Source of the DNA: Caenorhabditis elegans
Lineage: Eukaryota; Nematoda; Chromadorea; Rhabditida; Rhabditidae
Reading direction: 5' to 3'
NCBI RefSeq assembly: GCF_000002985.6
Contig: NC_003281.10
Span: forward strand, 1,240,001-1,304,000
DNA: 64,000 bases
In this document: positions 1-9,518 of the stretch, one piece after another
How positions within the stretch are numbered: position 1 is the stretch's first letter
How the letters are laid out: each line of letters opens with the position of its first letter
Made by a program: the position numbers and the translations under genes
Notes under the pieces: model-generated
Told to the model about the DNA's origin: nothing
The model's database searches: none
Seen by the model: only the letters and a program-made list of their open reading frames with translations

Positions 1-830
1 GGAATTGAAAATTATTGGCAAATTGACAAACCGACAAATTGCCGGAATAGAAAATTTCCGGCAAATCGGTAAATTGCCGGAATTAAAAATTTCCAGCAAA
101 TCGGCAACTGGAAAGTTGCCGGATTTGAAAATTGTTGGCAAATCGGCAAGTTGCCGAAATTAAAATTTCTTGCAAATCGACAAATTGCCGGATTTGAAAA
201 CTGTTGGCAAATCGGCAATTTGCCAGAATTGAAATTTCCGACAAATCGGCGAATTGCCGAAATTAAAATTTCTTGCAAATCGACAAATTCCCGGATTTGA
301 AATTTGTTGGCAAATCGGCAGTTTGCCAGAATTGAAATTTCCGGCAAATCGGCGAATTGCCGGAATTGAAAATTCCGGCAAACTGGCAAGTTGCCGGAAT
401 TGAAATTTCCGGCAAATCGGCGAATTGCCGGAATTGAAAATTTCCAGCAAATCGGCAATCGCAAAATTGCCGTATTTGAAAATTGTTGGCAAATCGGCGA
501 ATTGCCGGAATTAAAATTTCCGGCAAACCGGCAATTGGCCGAAATTTAAATTTCTGGCAAACAGGCAATTGGCCGGAATTGAAATTTGTTGGCAAATCGG
601 CAATTTGCCAGAATTGAAATTTCCGGCAAATCGGCAACCGGAAAATTGCCGAAATTGAAAATTTCCAGCAAATCGGCAACCGGAAAGTTGCCGGATTTGA
701 AAATTGTTGGCAAACTGGCAAGTTGCCAAAATTAAAATTTCTTGCAAATCGACAAATTGCCGGATTTGAAAACTGTTGGCAAATCGGCAAATTCCCGGAA
801 TTGAAATTTCCGACCAATTGCAGAAATTTG
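1..830. repeat. Minisatellite, CGGCAAATTGCCGGAATTGA-type
   Basis: Degenerate tandem array of roughly 33-36 bp units built from CGGCAAATTGCCGGAATTGA and AAATTTCCGGCAAATCGG. The words GGCAAATTGCC and CCGGCAA are nearly self-complementary, so single strands could fold. A related array lies at 15080-15412 and again at 23521-23853, and a short stretch continues around 1015-1100, just before the first gene exon. Open frames across it on both strands are repeat artefacts. Confidence 0.9.
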
Positions 831-1124
831 TCGGCACATTGTGGTTTTACACATTTGTTTTGGAAATTTCAGAATTTCACTTTTAATCGGCGAAATTGCA
901 GGCATCTTATGAATGTTCCTAAATCTATTTTGAAAAGTAAAAAATTTCTATGAGAATATCTAAAGAGAAAAAAAATTCAAAAAGGCACATTTTTCTTTAA
1001 ATACTTTTGGCAATTTGATATCCGGCAAACGGCAAATCGTCAGTTTGCCGAAAACGAAAATTTCCGGCAATTTCAAGCAATTTGCCGGAAAAGATCGTTT
1101 GCCCACCTCTGGTATGAATTACAG

Positions 1125-2738
1125 ATTGAGATCACGTAAAGTATGTCGAGTTTTGAGGGCCGCTATGGATAAGCTTGGAGTTCGATTCGACACAATCCAT
1201 TTTAGCATGTGGATGGAAAAATTCGAGTTGACGTTGGACGGAATTGAAATCATTTATACAGAAGCAGGTGGTGGTGGTTCACGTGTGATTTACAATGGTC
1301 AAGAAAAGCTAATTCTAGAACATGAAGCTTACACAGAAAGAGCTTTCAAGGATTTGAAGATTGTATGGAAGCATGTTTCAAAATTATCAATTTTTAACTG
1401 TACTGAAGATGGATGCAGCTGTTCCACTGTCCCTTCTTTTATTGATTTTTTGAAGTCTGAAGAAAGGATTTATGTTAAGGAAATTGCACTTGTAAAATTC
1501 TCGTTCAATGCTGTCATTTCTATGTTTCCGCATTTCAATGATCTGGAAAGTATTGAATTGATCAGTGTAGGCCCCATTAATCAATTCAACCGACTCACTC
1601 ATTTGGCTCAGTGGAAAAAAGCACAAAGCTTCTGCATTTATGATTCTGTGTTTGACAGTGAACTGATTGTTCAGCTCTTTCATTTCAAATGTTTTACTAT
1701 CTCAAGAATGACCGATTTTTCAACAAAAATTGCCGTTAAAATTAGAGATGTAAGTTATCAAGTGTTGTCCTTTAGGCATGATTTTTTGAAGTCTGAAGAA
1801 AGGATTTATGTTAAGGAAATTGCACTTGTAAAATTCTCGTTCAATGCTGTCAATGTGTGCTTGAAAAAAAATGGTCCGTTACGACCAAAACTGACTGAAT
1901 AACGGCCATTTGAAGTTTATCTCATTTGTGGGTTAATTCAAAGTGCCCTGGTTGAGTTTTGCCTGAATTTTTGGGGCTTGGAATAAGCTTAAAGGTGGAC
2001 TAAGCTCAGTGGGGAAATTTCTTCAAAACACGCCGCCTATGGGATCACAATGACCGAATATCATGATAAAAAAATTAAAAAAAAATTTCTAAATTTTATA
2101 TGATTTTTTGAAAATTGGAAAAATCACAGTTTTCCCCTAATTTCTATTTGAATTACCGCCAATTGAACTCGTTCATTGGAGCGCGCTTGCATTGTTTTCA
2201 TTTTTTTTTCTTATTATTTCACTCATTTTCTTCATTTTTTGGGGGTTTTTAATCGGAAAATGAAAGAATTGAACAAGAAAAATGCACAATGTTTATTAAA
2301 AAGTAATTGAAAATGCATAAAACTCTGAAGCAATTAGGGGAAAACTGTGATTTTTTCAATTTTCAAAAAATCATATAAAATCTGGAAATTTTTTTTGAAT
2401 TTTTTTATCATGATATTCGGTTATTGTGGTACCATAGGCATGTTTTAAGGCAATTTCTCCACAGGGTATAGTCCTTTTAACGGTTGTCCAGCGCTTCCGT
2501 GTTTTGTTTGATAATACCTCGACTTTTGCAGAATCTCATGAGAAGAAATGCATTTCAAAGTTGCAATATAACTTTTGATAAGTCAACTTCGAATCCAGTG
2601 GAAATTGCAAAAGTGTTCAATTGTACCGGCGAAAATGAATTCAGGACGGAATATTATTCAAACGATATCAATAGATATACAATTGGATTGAAATCTTGCA
2701 ATTCGAAAATTGCCGTGTTTTCTGCAAGGAGATGTTAA
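1125..2738 (+). CDS. F-box/FTH protein, 5' end not in view (partial)
   Basis: Exons 1125-1749 and 2532-2738, joined in phase 0. The first visible exon follows an ATTACAG acceptor and starts LRSRKVCRVLRAAMDKLG, the last F-box helix, then runs through the FTH body (LAQWKKA near the middle) to VKIRD before GTAAGT. The last exon (NLMRRNAFQSC... ARRC, stop TAA) follows TTTTGCAG. About 277 residues are visible. The F-box exon expected upstream is absent from 1-1124, which is satellite; it may lie left of the window or be lost. The intron carries an exact 72-bp copy of part of the exon and a palindromic MITE. An AATAAA lies at 2778. Likely an SCF substrate adaptor if the first exon exists. Confidence 0.75.
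1780..1851 (+). repeat. 72-bp exact copy of exon sequence inside the intron
   Basis: Bases 1780-1851 are identical to 1444-1515, which lies inside the FTH-coding exon and encodes the DFLKSEERIY region. The copy sits 30 bp past the splice donor, in the same reading frame as the read-through, and is preceded by TTTAGG, which could act as a cryptic acceptor. Confidence 0.95.
1989..2480. mobile_element. Palindromic (foldback) MITE with TTAA ends
   Basis: The two halves are long imperfect inverted repeats: 2025-2145 pairs with about 2330-2450 (ATCATGATA and AATCACAGTTTTCCCC words on both arms). Outer ends read TTAAAGGTGGACTA and, inverted, TTAAAAGGACTATA. TTAA at both borders suggests TTAA target duplication. 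No coding capacity. It sits in the last intron of the partial F-box gene. Three more AAAGGTGG-ended elements occur in this window. Confidence 0.8.
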
Positions 2739-2929
2739 TAGATAAGAGCCATATTTTCGAGCCGTTTTGATTTTCGCAATAAAATGTTTCATCTTTAAAA
2801 TTTGTGTTGCTGAATGATAGAATTCAACATTTGGAGCAATTGTATTTTTGTTCAAATGTTTAGAATTTTATGCTCTATGCGATTCGTTTAAACAAATTCA
2901 ATATTCGTTCAAAACTTAAAAAAAAAAAT

Positions 2930-3000
2930 TTTGTCAGTGCAATTTTTTTTGGTCAGTGCACACGTTTTTTGGTCAGTGCACACGCTTTTTGGTCAGTGCC
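2930..3000. repeat. TTTTTGGTCAGTGCACACG short tandem repeat
   Basis: Several copies of GGTCAGTGCACACGTTTTT in a row. The same motif recurs at about 3993-4075 (intron of the next gene), 17065-17140 and 25505-25582. Each time it is joined to a dispersed segment (ATGCTGAATTCA, TTAACCCATCAAAAACT, AAAATGGGCAATT), here 3005-3260, which also recurs at 3905-3990, 4080-4330, 16960-17060 and 25400-25500. This is a dispersed repeat family with a tandem tail. Confidence 0.8.
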
Positions 3001-3270
3001 CATGTTTTTAATCGGGTAATTCATATATGGAGAATTCAGAAAACCTAGGTTTAACCCATCAAAAACTATTAAAAAGTGGCAAAAATGGGCAATTAATTGT
3101 AAAAATTCACAATTTTGAAATTCCTCTAAAATGGTTAATTTTATACATAGTTAGAGGACTCAAAATTTATCTCCAAACACTGAAAATTGCCTTATTTCAG
3201 TTTCCAGTGGTTTTGTACAATTTCAAAAATTATGTTTTCTGCCTAAAAAAAGGACGGTCATTAGATGGCT

Positions 3271-3430
3271 GAAAAAATGTGAACTGGGCTCGAGTTTTCC
3301 AATAATTTCATTGACAATTTCAAAAATTTGCAAACACCTCGTCACACAGCGCGGGAGAGCAGAGACTGAAATGCCTAGGCTACCGAGACGCAGAGAAAAA
3401 GAGCGTCAGTTTTTGTTTTGTTATCTAAAC
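3271..3430 (-). pseudogene. Relic of F-box exon 1 plus promoter
   Basis: On the minus strand, 3277-3322 reads like the F-box exon of the gene at 9519 (EIVNEIIGKLEPS), but the conserved start is lost. The following 100 bp (3325-3430, GCGGGAGAGCAGAGAC, GAGACGCAGAGAAAAA) match 9350-9460 between the two head-to-head genes there. It therefore looks like the remains of a divergent partner of the gene starting at 3531. Confidence 0.7.
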
Positions 3431-3530
3431 CTCTTGCCTCGTTTTGCAATATTGCCAAATAACTTTATTTCGTAATTTTTTTTGTAGTAGGTCTTGTATA
3501 TCTTAGATTTTCAGAGATAATTTTCAAAAT

Positions 3531-5283
3531 ATGTTAGCTACCAACAGAGATGATCAATGTCAAGTTAAAACGAAGAAAGTTTCGTTGCTCGAAATGCCTC
3601 TGGAGGTTGCTAATCTTGTTTTGGAAAAACTGGAGCTTATTGATTTGTGAGTTGTTGTCATATTACTAGAACAGAGGATAGGAGTTTTTTGCCGCTTCTA
3701 AAACTTGTTAAAGACATATTTTTATTGCATCATGAGACTCAAAATTGTCTGAAAAAACCAAATTTCTTAATGAAACTTCTTGAAAACTTCTCCGAAAAAA
3801 GTTATAGCAGCTCAAAAAATGACCTAAAATTAATTAAAATTTGAAATTTGCCCGACTTGTTGAAAAAAAAAAACAAAAAAGAAGGTGTCTAATTTTGTTG
3901 AAAACGGGTAATTCATGTATGCTGAATTCAGAAAATCTAGGTTTAACCCATGAAAAACTTTTGAAAAGTGGCAAAAATGACAATTTATTGTTTTTGGTCA
4001 GTGCAAATTTTTTTTTTTTGGTCAGTGCAAATGTTTTTTGGTCAGTGCAAATTTTCTTTGGTCAGTGCACACGTTTTTAATCGGGTAATACATATATGAA
4101 GAAATTCGAAAATCTATGTTTAACCCATCAATATGAAAATCATATGAAAAAGTAGCAAAAATGGGCAATTTATGGCAAAATTCACAATTTTGAAACTTCT
4201 CTAAAATGGTTAATTTTGTAGGTAGAAGACTCAAAATTGATTTTCGAACACTTAAAAATTGTCCTTTTTTAAATTTCCAGTGGTTTTGTACAATTTTAAA
4301 TATTATTTTTTCTGCCCAAAAAAAGGACAGATAGCTAAAAAAAATTGGGCAAAAATTAAAAAAAATGTTTAAACTTGTTGAAAAAAAGTGAAGTATTTTA
4401 AAGTCGGCAAAATATTTTTTTTGTTACAGGTTGAGAGCCCGAAAAGTGTGCACGGCTCTGAGAACTGCCGTTGATAAACTTGGACCTCGTTTTGACGCCA
4501 TTTGTTTAACCCTACGGAAGGAAACACTCAAGTTGCAATTTGACGAAAATATGATCAGTTACACAGTTAATAATAGTACAGCTGTGTCTTACCAAAACCG
4601 GAAAATTCTAATTAAAGGGGAAAACTTCATGAAAATAATGCTCAAGGATTTGAAGATAATATTGAAGCACGTAGAGAAATTGGAAATTGTTAATCAGGAA
4701 GACATTATCTCGAATTTCATAGAGGCGTTGAAAACTGAAGTATATATTCAAGTAAAGCATATTTCATTTTGGAAGTTCCCCCTTAAAACTGTAATTCTAC
4801 TACTCCCATTTTTCAATGCCCCGGAACAAATTATATTGTGGAGTCCTGGGCTTCTTGATCGATTCGAAGACTTAATTAATTTGGAGCAATGGAAAATTGC
4901 AAAAAGAATGCATATTTATGATTCTGTACTTATCAGTAGACATATTGTTCATCTATTTCATTATGAGGAGTTCGGTATCGTCATCACTGATTTTCCAAGC
5001 CAAGTCGCAGTTCAAATAAGAGATGTATGTACATAAGTAATAGGTTTCTTATTTGGAAAATCGGTTATTTTTGCAGGATCTCATGAGAAGAAGTACATTT
5101 CAAAGATGCAATATATTCTGTTGCGAGTCAAAATCAGACCCAATTGGAATTGCAAAAATATTCCAGCCGGACTATACTGGTGGTAGTTATTTTGAATTCG
5201 AATATTCAGATGATATCAATAGTTTTGTGGTTAATTGTGAATATTATCGCGAGGGAATCAAGTTTTCTGTGAGGAAATGTTGA
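3531..5283 (+). CDS. F-box/FTH protein (FBXA-type), 305 aa
   Basis: Exons 3531-3646, 4430-5024 and 5077-5283 (116+595+207 nt) give 305 residues ending SVRKC, stop TGA. The N-terminus is MLATNRDDQC... then the F-box core SLLEMPLEVANLVLEKLEL, with the last helix LRARKVCTALRTAVDKL at the start of exon 2. The FTH body contains LEQWKIAKR and ends QIRD before GTATGT. Exon 3 starts DLMRRSTFQRC and carries IFQPDYTGG. Expected role is SCF substrate adaptor, cytosol or nucleus; target unknown. Intron 1 (783 bp) holds GGTCAGTGC repeats. AATAAA lies at 5335. All frames and splice sites are intact. Confidence 0.88.
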
Positions 5284-5419
5284 AAATTAATACTCTTTCA
5301 TTTGTTTCTTTTGTAATTGTAGAGTTTTTTTTTAAATAAAGGTTGCAGAATTTGTAATAGTTTAAAAAAAACTAGAAAACCATGAGGAAATAACTTAAAA
5401 CATCATTATGGTACCAACT

Positions 5420-5525
5420 GCAATATTAACCAGTTTACAAGTGTTTTCAAAAAATCTTAAACAGAAGAGAAATTCAAAACTATTTTTGGCTGATAAAACA
5501 CGTTTTTCTAACACTAAGCATCCCT
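5420..5525. repeat. Left flank of satellite, duplicated on the right
   Basis: This segment (CAATATTAACCAGTTTA, AATTCAAAACTATTTTT, AAAACACGTTTTTCTAA, AAGCATCCCT) has a diverged direct copy at 7125-7285 on the other side of the T-tract satellite, so the array lies between direct repeats or was captured in a duplicated segment. Confidence 0.7.
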
Positions 5526-5526
5526 T

Positions 5527-6895
5527 TTTTGCACATTTTTTGCACAATTTTTGCACAATTTTTGCACATTTTTGCACAATATTCGCACATTTTTTGCACA
5601 TTTTTTGCACAATTTTTGCACAATTTTTGCACATTTTTGCACAATATTCGCACATTTTTTGCACATTTTTTGCACATTTTTGCACATTTTTTGCACAATT
5701 TTTGCACATTTTTGCACATTTTTTGCACAATTTTTGCACATTTTTGCACAATATTCGCACATTTTTTGCTCATTTTTGCACATTTTTTGCACATTTTTTG
5801 CACATTTCTTGCACATTTCTTGCACATTTCTTGCACATTTCTTGCACATTTTTTGCACAATTTTTGCACATTTTTGCACAATATTCGCACATTTTTTGCA
5901 CATTTTTTGCACATTTTTGCACATTTTTTGCACATTTTTGCACATTTTTTGCACAATTTTTGCACATTTTTGCACATTTTTTGCACAATTTTTGCACATT
6001 TTTGCACATTTTTTGCACAATTTTTGCACATTTTTGCACAATATTCGCACATTTTTTGCTCATTTTTGCACATTTTTTGCACATTTTTTGCACATTTCTT
6101 GCACATTTCTTGCACATTTCTTGCACATTTTTTGCACAATTTTTGCACATTTTTGCACAATATTCGCACATTTTTTGCACATTTTTTGCACATTTTTGCA
6201 CATTTTTTGCACATTTTTGCACATTTTTTGCACAATTTTTGCACATTTTTGCACATTTTTTGCACAATTTTTGCACAATTTTAGCACATTTTTAGCACAT
6301 TTTTTGCTCATTTTTGCACATTTTTTGCACATTTTTTGCACATTTTTGCACAATATTCGCACATTTTTTGCACATTTCTTGCACATTTTTGCACATTTTT
6401 GCACAATATTCGCACATTTTTTGCACATTTTTTGCACATTTTTGCACATTTTTTGCACAATTTTTGCACATTTTTGCACATTTTTTGCACAATTTTTGCA
6501 CATTTTTAGCACATTTTTGCACATTTTTGCACAATGTTCGCACATTTTTGCACATTTTTAGCACATTTTTTGCACATTTTTTGCACGTTTTTGCACATTT
6601 TTAGCACATTTTTTGCACATTTTTTGCACATTTTTGCACATTTTTTGCACAATTTTTGCACATTTTTGCACATTTTTTGCACAATTTTTGCACATTTTTA
6701 GCACATTTTTGCACATTTTTGCACAATGTTCGCACATTTTTGCACATTTTTAGCACATTTTTTGCACATTTTTTGCACGTTTTTGCACATTTTTAGCACA
6801 TTTTTTGCACATTTTTGCACATTTTTTGCACAATTTTTGCACATTTTTTGCACGTTTTTGCACATTTTTAGCACATTTTTTGCACATTTTTGCAT
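5527..6895. repeat. 1.37-kb phased T-tract satellite (TTTTTTGCACA)
   Basis: Tandem units of 10 and 11 bp, TTTTTGCACA and TTTTTTGCACA, with variants GCACAATATTCGCACA, TTTCTTGCACA, TTTTAGCACA and TTTTTGCTCA. T-runs recur with average spacing close to one helical turn (10.5 bp) for well over a hundred units. Longer blocks are repeated internally (5760-6020 resembles 6050-6300; 6480-6600 resembles 6670-6800). Open frames on both strands are artefacts of a stop-free repeat. No gene. Confidence 0.95.
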
Positions 6896-7635
6896 ATGTT
6901 TTGTTTGGAAATGTTTTTAAATTGGTTATGTTCATGCAGTAAAAAAGTGTCTTACCTGAAAAAATAGCACATTTTTTGAACTTTCAGATGAATGTATGAC
7001 CGTTTTTGTAGCTACCATATTCATTTCAAAAAAAAAACAAAAAAAAGTTGTATATCTAATATGCTTTATATGAATTTTCAGGCATATGTTTGACTACATC
7101 CCTGTAAATTTTGACACCTCCAACTGCAATATTAACCAATTTATAATACAAGTGTGTTTTTATTTTTGAAAATTAGGTTTGAATGGGCTAATATCCGTAC
7201 TGAAAAAATGTTGAAAGTTTTTTTAATTCAGAAAAATTCAAAACTATTTTTTTTATTATAAAACACGTTTTTTTAAAGCATCCCTATGATTGAACTTTTG
7301 GCGGTAATTCAAATTGAAATTTTTTCACAAATGTCAAAAAAATCATATAAAATTTAGGAAATTAAGGAAGTATTTTTGTAATATAATAGAAAATGTGAAA
7401 AATGAGCTGCCAACAAAAACCTAAAAATTATTTATTTGTTATGTTATGTCGATGCACCATGACATATTTAAAAAAATCTGAGTCCTGACAAAAGATCCTG
7501 ATACGGAGACTTATGATCAAAGTTCTAGGGGGTCTAATTTTTTTAAAATAAATTTTTTAAAGAATTTTTTTGCCGATTTAGATATTTTTAGAGCCTAAAC
7601 ATCTTAATCAAGGAGCTAAAGCAAATTAAATTTAT
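6896..7635. other. Gene-free stretch with repeat remnants
   Basis: AT-rich. It holds the right-hand copy of the satellite flank (7125-7285), a remnant of palindromic-element sequence near 7295-7350 (GCGGTAATTCAAATT, AATCATATAAAATTTA), and at 7447-7466 the word CGATGCACCATGACATAT, which recurs inverted at 11867-11884 and marks the outer edge of an inverted duplication. No convincing exon seen. Confidence 0.6.
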
Positions 7636-9153
7636 TCATTCATTCCTCCTAATACAAAAACTTGACGAATTCAACGTAACAGTGAACGCATGTCCATATT
7701 CAAATGATTCCCCATCAGTGTAGTCCGGCTTGAATACTCTTGCAAGCTCCGGAATGTTCATTTCCATGTCGGGGAAGCGAATATAGCAGTACTGGAAGGA
7801 TCCGTTTTTCAGAAGATCCTGAAATTGGATTTTTCACATTGAAATCGCATTTTTTGGCATAAAAAACTCACATCTCTGATCCCAACCGCATTATCCACCG
7901 AAAACGAGTCCACTACTATGTAAAACCACGGAATATGGAAAAAGTTCCCGAGCAGGGCTACATTAACGGTTTGGTTGTACCAATTTAGCCGTGACACTTT
8001 CTTCCATTGGCTCAGCTGAACGAGCTCTTCAAGTTTTTCCACACCTGTGATCCGCTCTATGTGGAGACTTCCTTGAACATTGAAGAATGGTAGTAGAAGT
8101 AGAATTTCCAGGGCTTTGAGCCCGTTAAACTCGAGATTTCGGACTGTGCACAGGTTTTCGAGGTTTTCCAGGTTTTTCAGGGTAGAAGCCAGATATTTTA
8201 CTAGATTCCTTCGTTTTTCCTGATCTTCACTTTCAAAAACCACACAAATATCATCTAACTCATCTTTCAAAATCACATCCAAATTATTAAAGGGTACTAC
8301 TTGCTCCCCGTCAATAGTTAACACGACTTTATTATCCGGCCTCAGTGACATTACCGCTTCCTCGCATCCAATTCCATGGCTATCCACAGCAGTTCGGAAG
8401 TTTCTAGACACATTCCGTAGGGTTAACCTAAAAAATGTTGTAGAGCTCAAAATTCTGTACATTTTTGCAATTGAAAGTTTTTCAATAGCACCATTTCCTG
8501 CAGAGTTACACCACGTTTAAGTTGACGGGCGAAAGAGTGTGGTGGAGGGGAGACGCAGAGAGCGCGCTGCGTCTCCCCTCCCCTCACACTCTCTCGCTGC
8601 AAAATCTTCCAAAAGGCGTAATTCTGCGTAGGGTGGTGATAGAGAAAACATTCCAAAAACAAAAGTGCTTAGAATTTTATGCTCTACAAGATACGTTTAT
8701 CAAAAACTGAGTTTTTCAAAAAAAAAAACTTTAAAAAGTTTTTGTAAGCTTCTTGACACATTTCGCAGGGTTAACCTAAAAAATGTTTAAGTGCTCAAAA
8801 TTCTGCACATTTTTGCAATTGAAAGTTTTTCTTTAGCACCATTCCCTGCAGAGTTATAGCAGTTTCAAGTTGGCGGGCGAAATAGTGTGGTAGAGGGGAG
8901 ACGCAGAGAGCGCGCTGCGTCTCCCCTCCCCCACACTCTCTCGCTGCGAAATCTTCTAAAAGGCGTAACTCTGCGTTGGGTGGTGATAGAAAAAAATTCA
9001 AAAAGCAAAAATATTTAGAATTTTATGCTCTACAAGATGTATTTATAAAAAAACGGTGCTTTTCAAAAAAAAATTGATTAACCTGTGAATTGGCTCCAGT
9101 TTTTCAATAACTTCATTGATAATTTCAATTGGTAATGTTGTAAGTCTTGCCAT
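7636..9153 (-). CDS. F-box/FTH-like protein, 269 aa
   Basis: Minus-strand exons 9083-9153, 7872-8427 and 7636-7818 (71+556+183 nt). The start MARLTTLPIEIINEVIEKL lies one base after TTTGCAG, a trans-splice-like acceptor, which favours this ATG. Exon 2 starts RLTLRNVSRNFRTAVDSHG, has LSQWKKVSRL, and ends GIRD before GTGAGT; exon 3 starts DLLKNGSFQYC with VFKPDYTDGE and ends RRNE. The protein is shorter than the 305-aa type. Intron 1 contains a tandem duplication that includes the 5' edge of exon 2. The donor after exon 1 is GTTAAT, acceptable but weak. It is head-to-head with, and an inverted paralogue of, the next gene. Confidence 0.83.
8428..9082. repeat. Duplicated intron module with CTGCGTCTC hairpins
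   Basis: Intron 1 of the minus-strand gene is two roughly 330-bp direct copies (8428-8760 and 8761-9080). Each has a hairpin stem GGGGAGACGCAG / CTGCGTCTCCCC (8547-8578 and 8895-8926) inside a GTGGAGG...CCCACACTCTCTCGC frame, then GGTGGTGATAGA. The junction at 8755-8780 keeps a copy of the exon 2 start, so the duplication included the splice acceptor. Confidence 0.85.
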
Positions 9154-9518
9154 GCTGCAAAGAGTTAAGAAATGAGTTTGTAAGAGAATTTTCAACAATA
9201 AAGATAAATATGCACATATTGCGACGTGAAAAAGGACATTTTGATAACAAAACCAGCATTTTTTCTTTCTCTGAGTCTCAAAACTCTCTAGTGCTAAAAA
9301 GTGTTCAGCAAACATTAAAAACTTCATTCAAAAAAAAAAGAATATCGTTAAAAAAATCTGCAAACACCGTCACACTGAGCGGGAGAGCAGAGACCTATAG
9401 AGACGCAGAGAAAAACAGACCGTGAGTCGTCAGTTTTTGTTTCGTTGTCTAAACCACCTCTCCACTATACGGGGAGAATGTTTAAACCAACCATTTCATT
9501 TTTGAATCATTTTGCAGT
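9154..9518. promoter_or_regulatory. Divergent intergenic region of two F-box genes
   Basis: 365 bp between opposing start codons. Both sides end in TTTGCAG just before ATG, as for spliced-leader addition. The middle holds GCAAACACCGTCACACTGAG, GCGGGAGAGCAGAGAC and GAGACGCAGAGAAAAA (9360-9415), also found at 3330-3400 and, in part and inverted, at 13188-13225 and 21627-21665. Shared promoter function is inferred from position and recurrence. Confidence 0.6.

Noticed and set aside
12-837. Several overlapping minus-strand frames (FAGNFNSGNLPICQQF-like)
   Set aside because: Minisatellite repeat translated in multiple frames; no gene signals.
5395-6936. Many overlapping open frames on both strands (up to 336 residues, FAHFLHIFCT-type and KNVQKMCKK-type)
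   Set aside because: They lie wholly in the TTTTTTGCACA satellite, which happens to lack stops in most frames; no splice context or family match.
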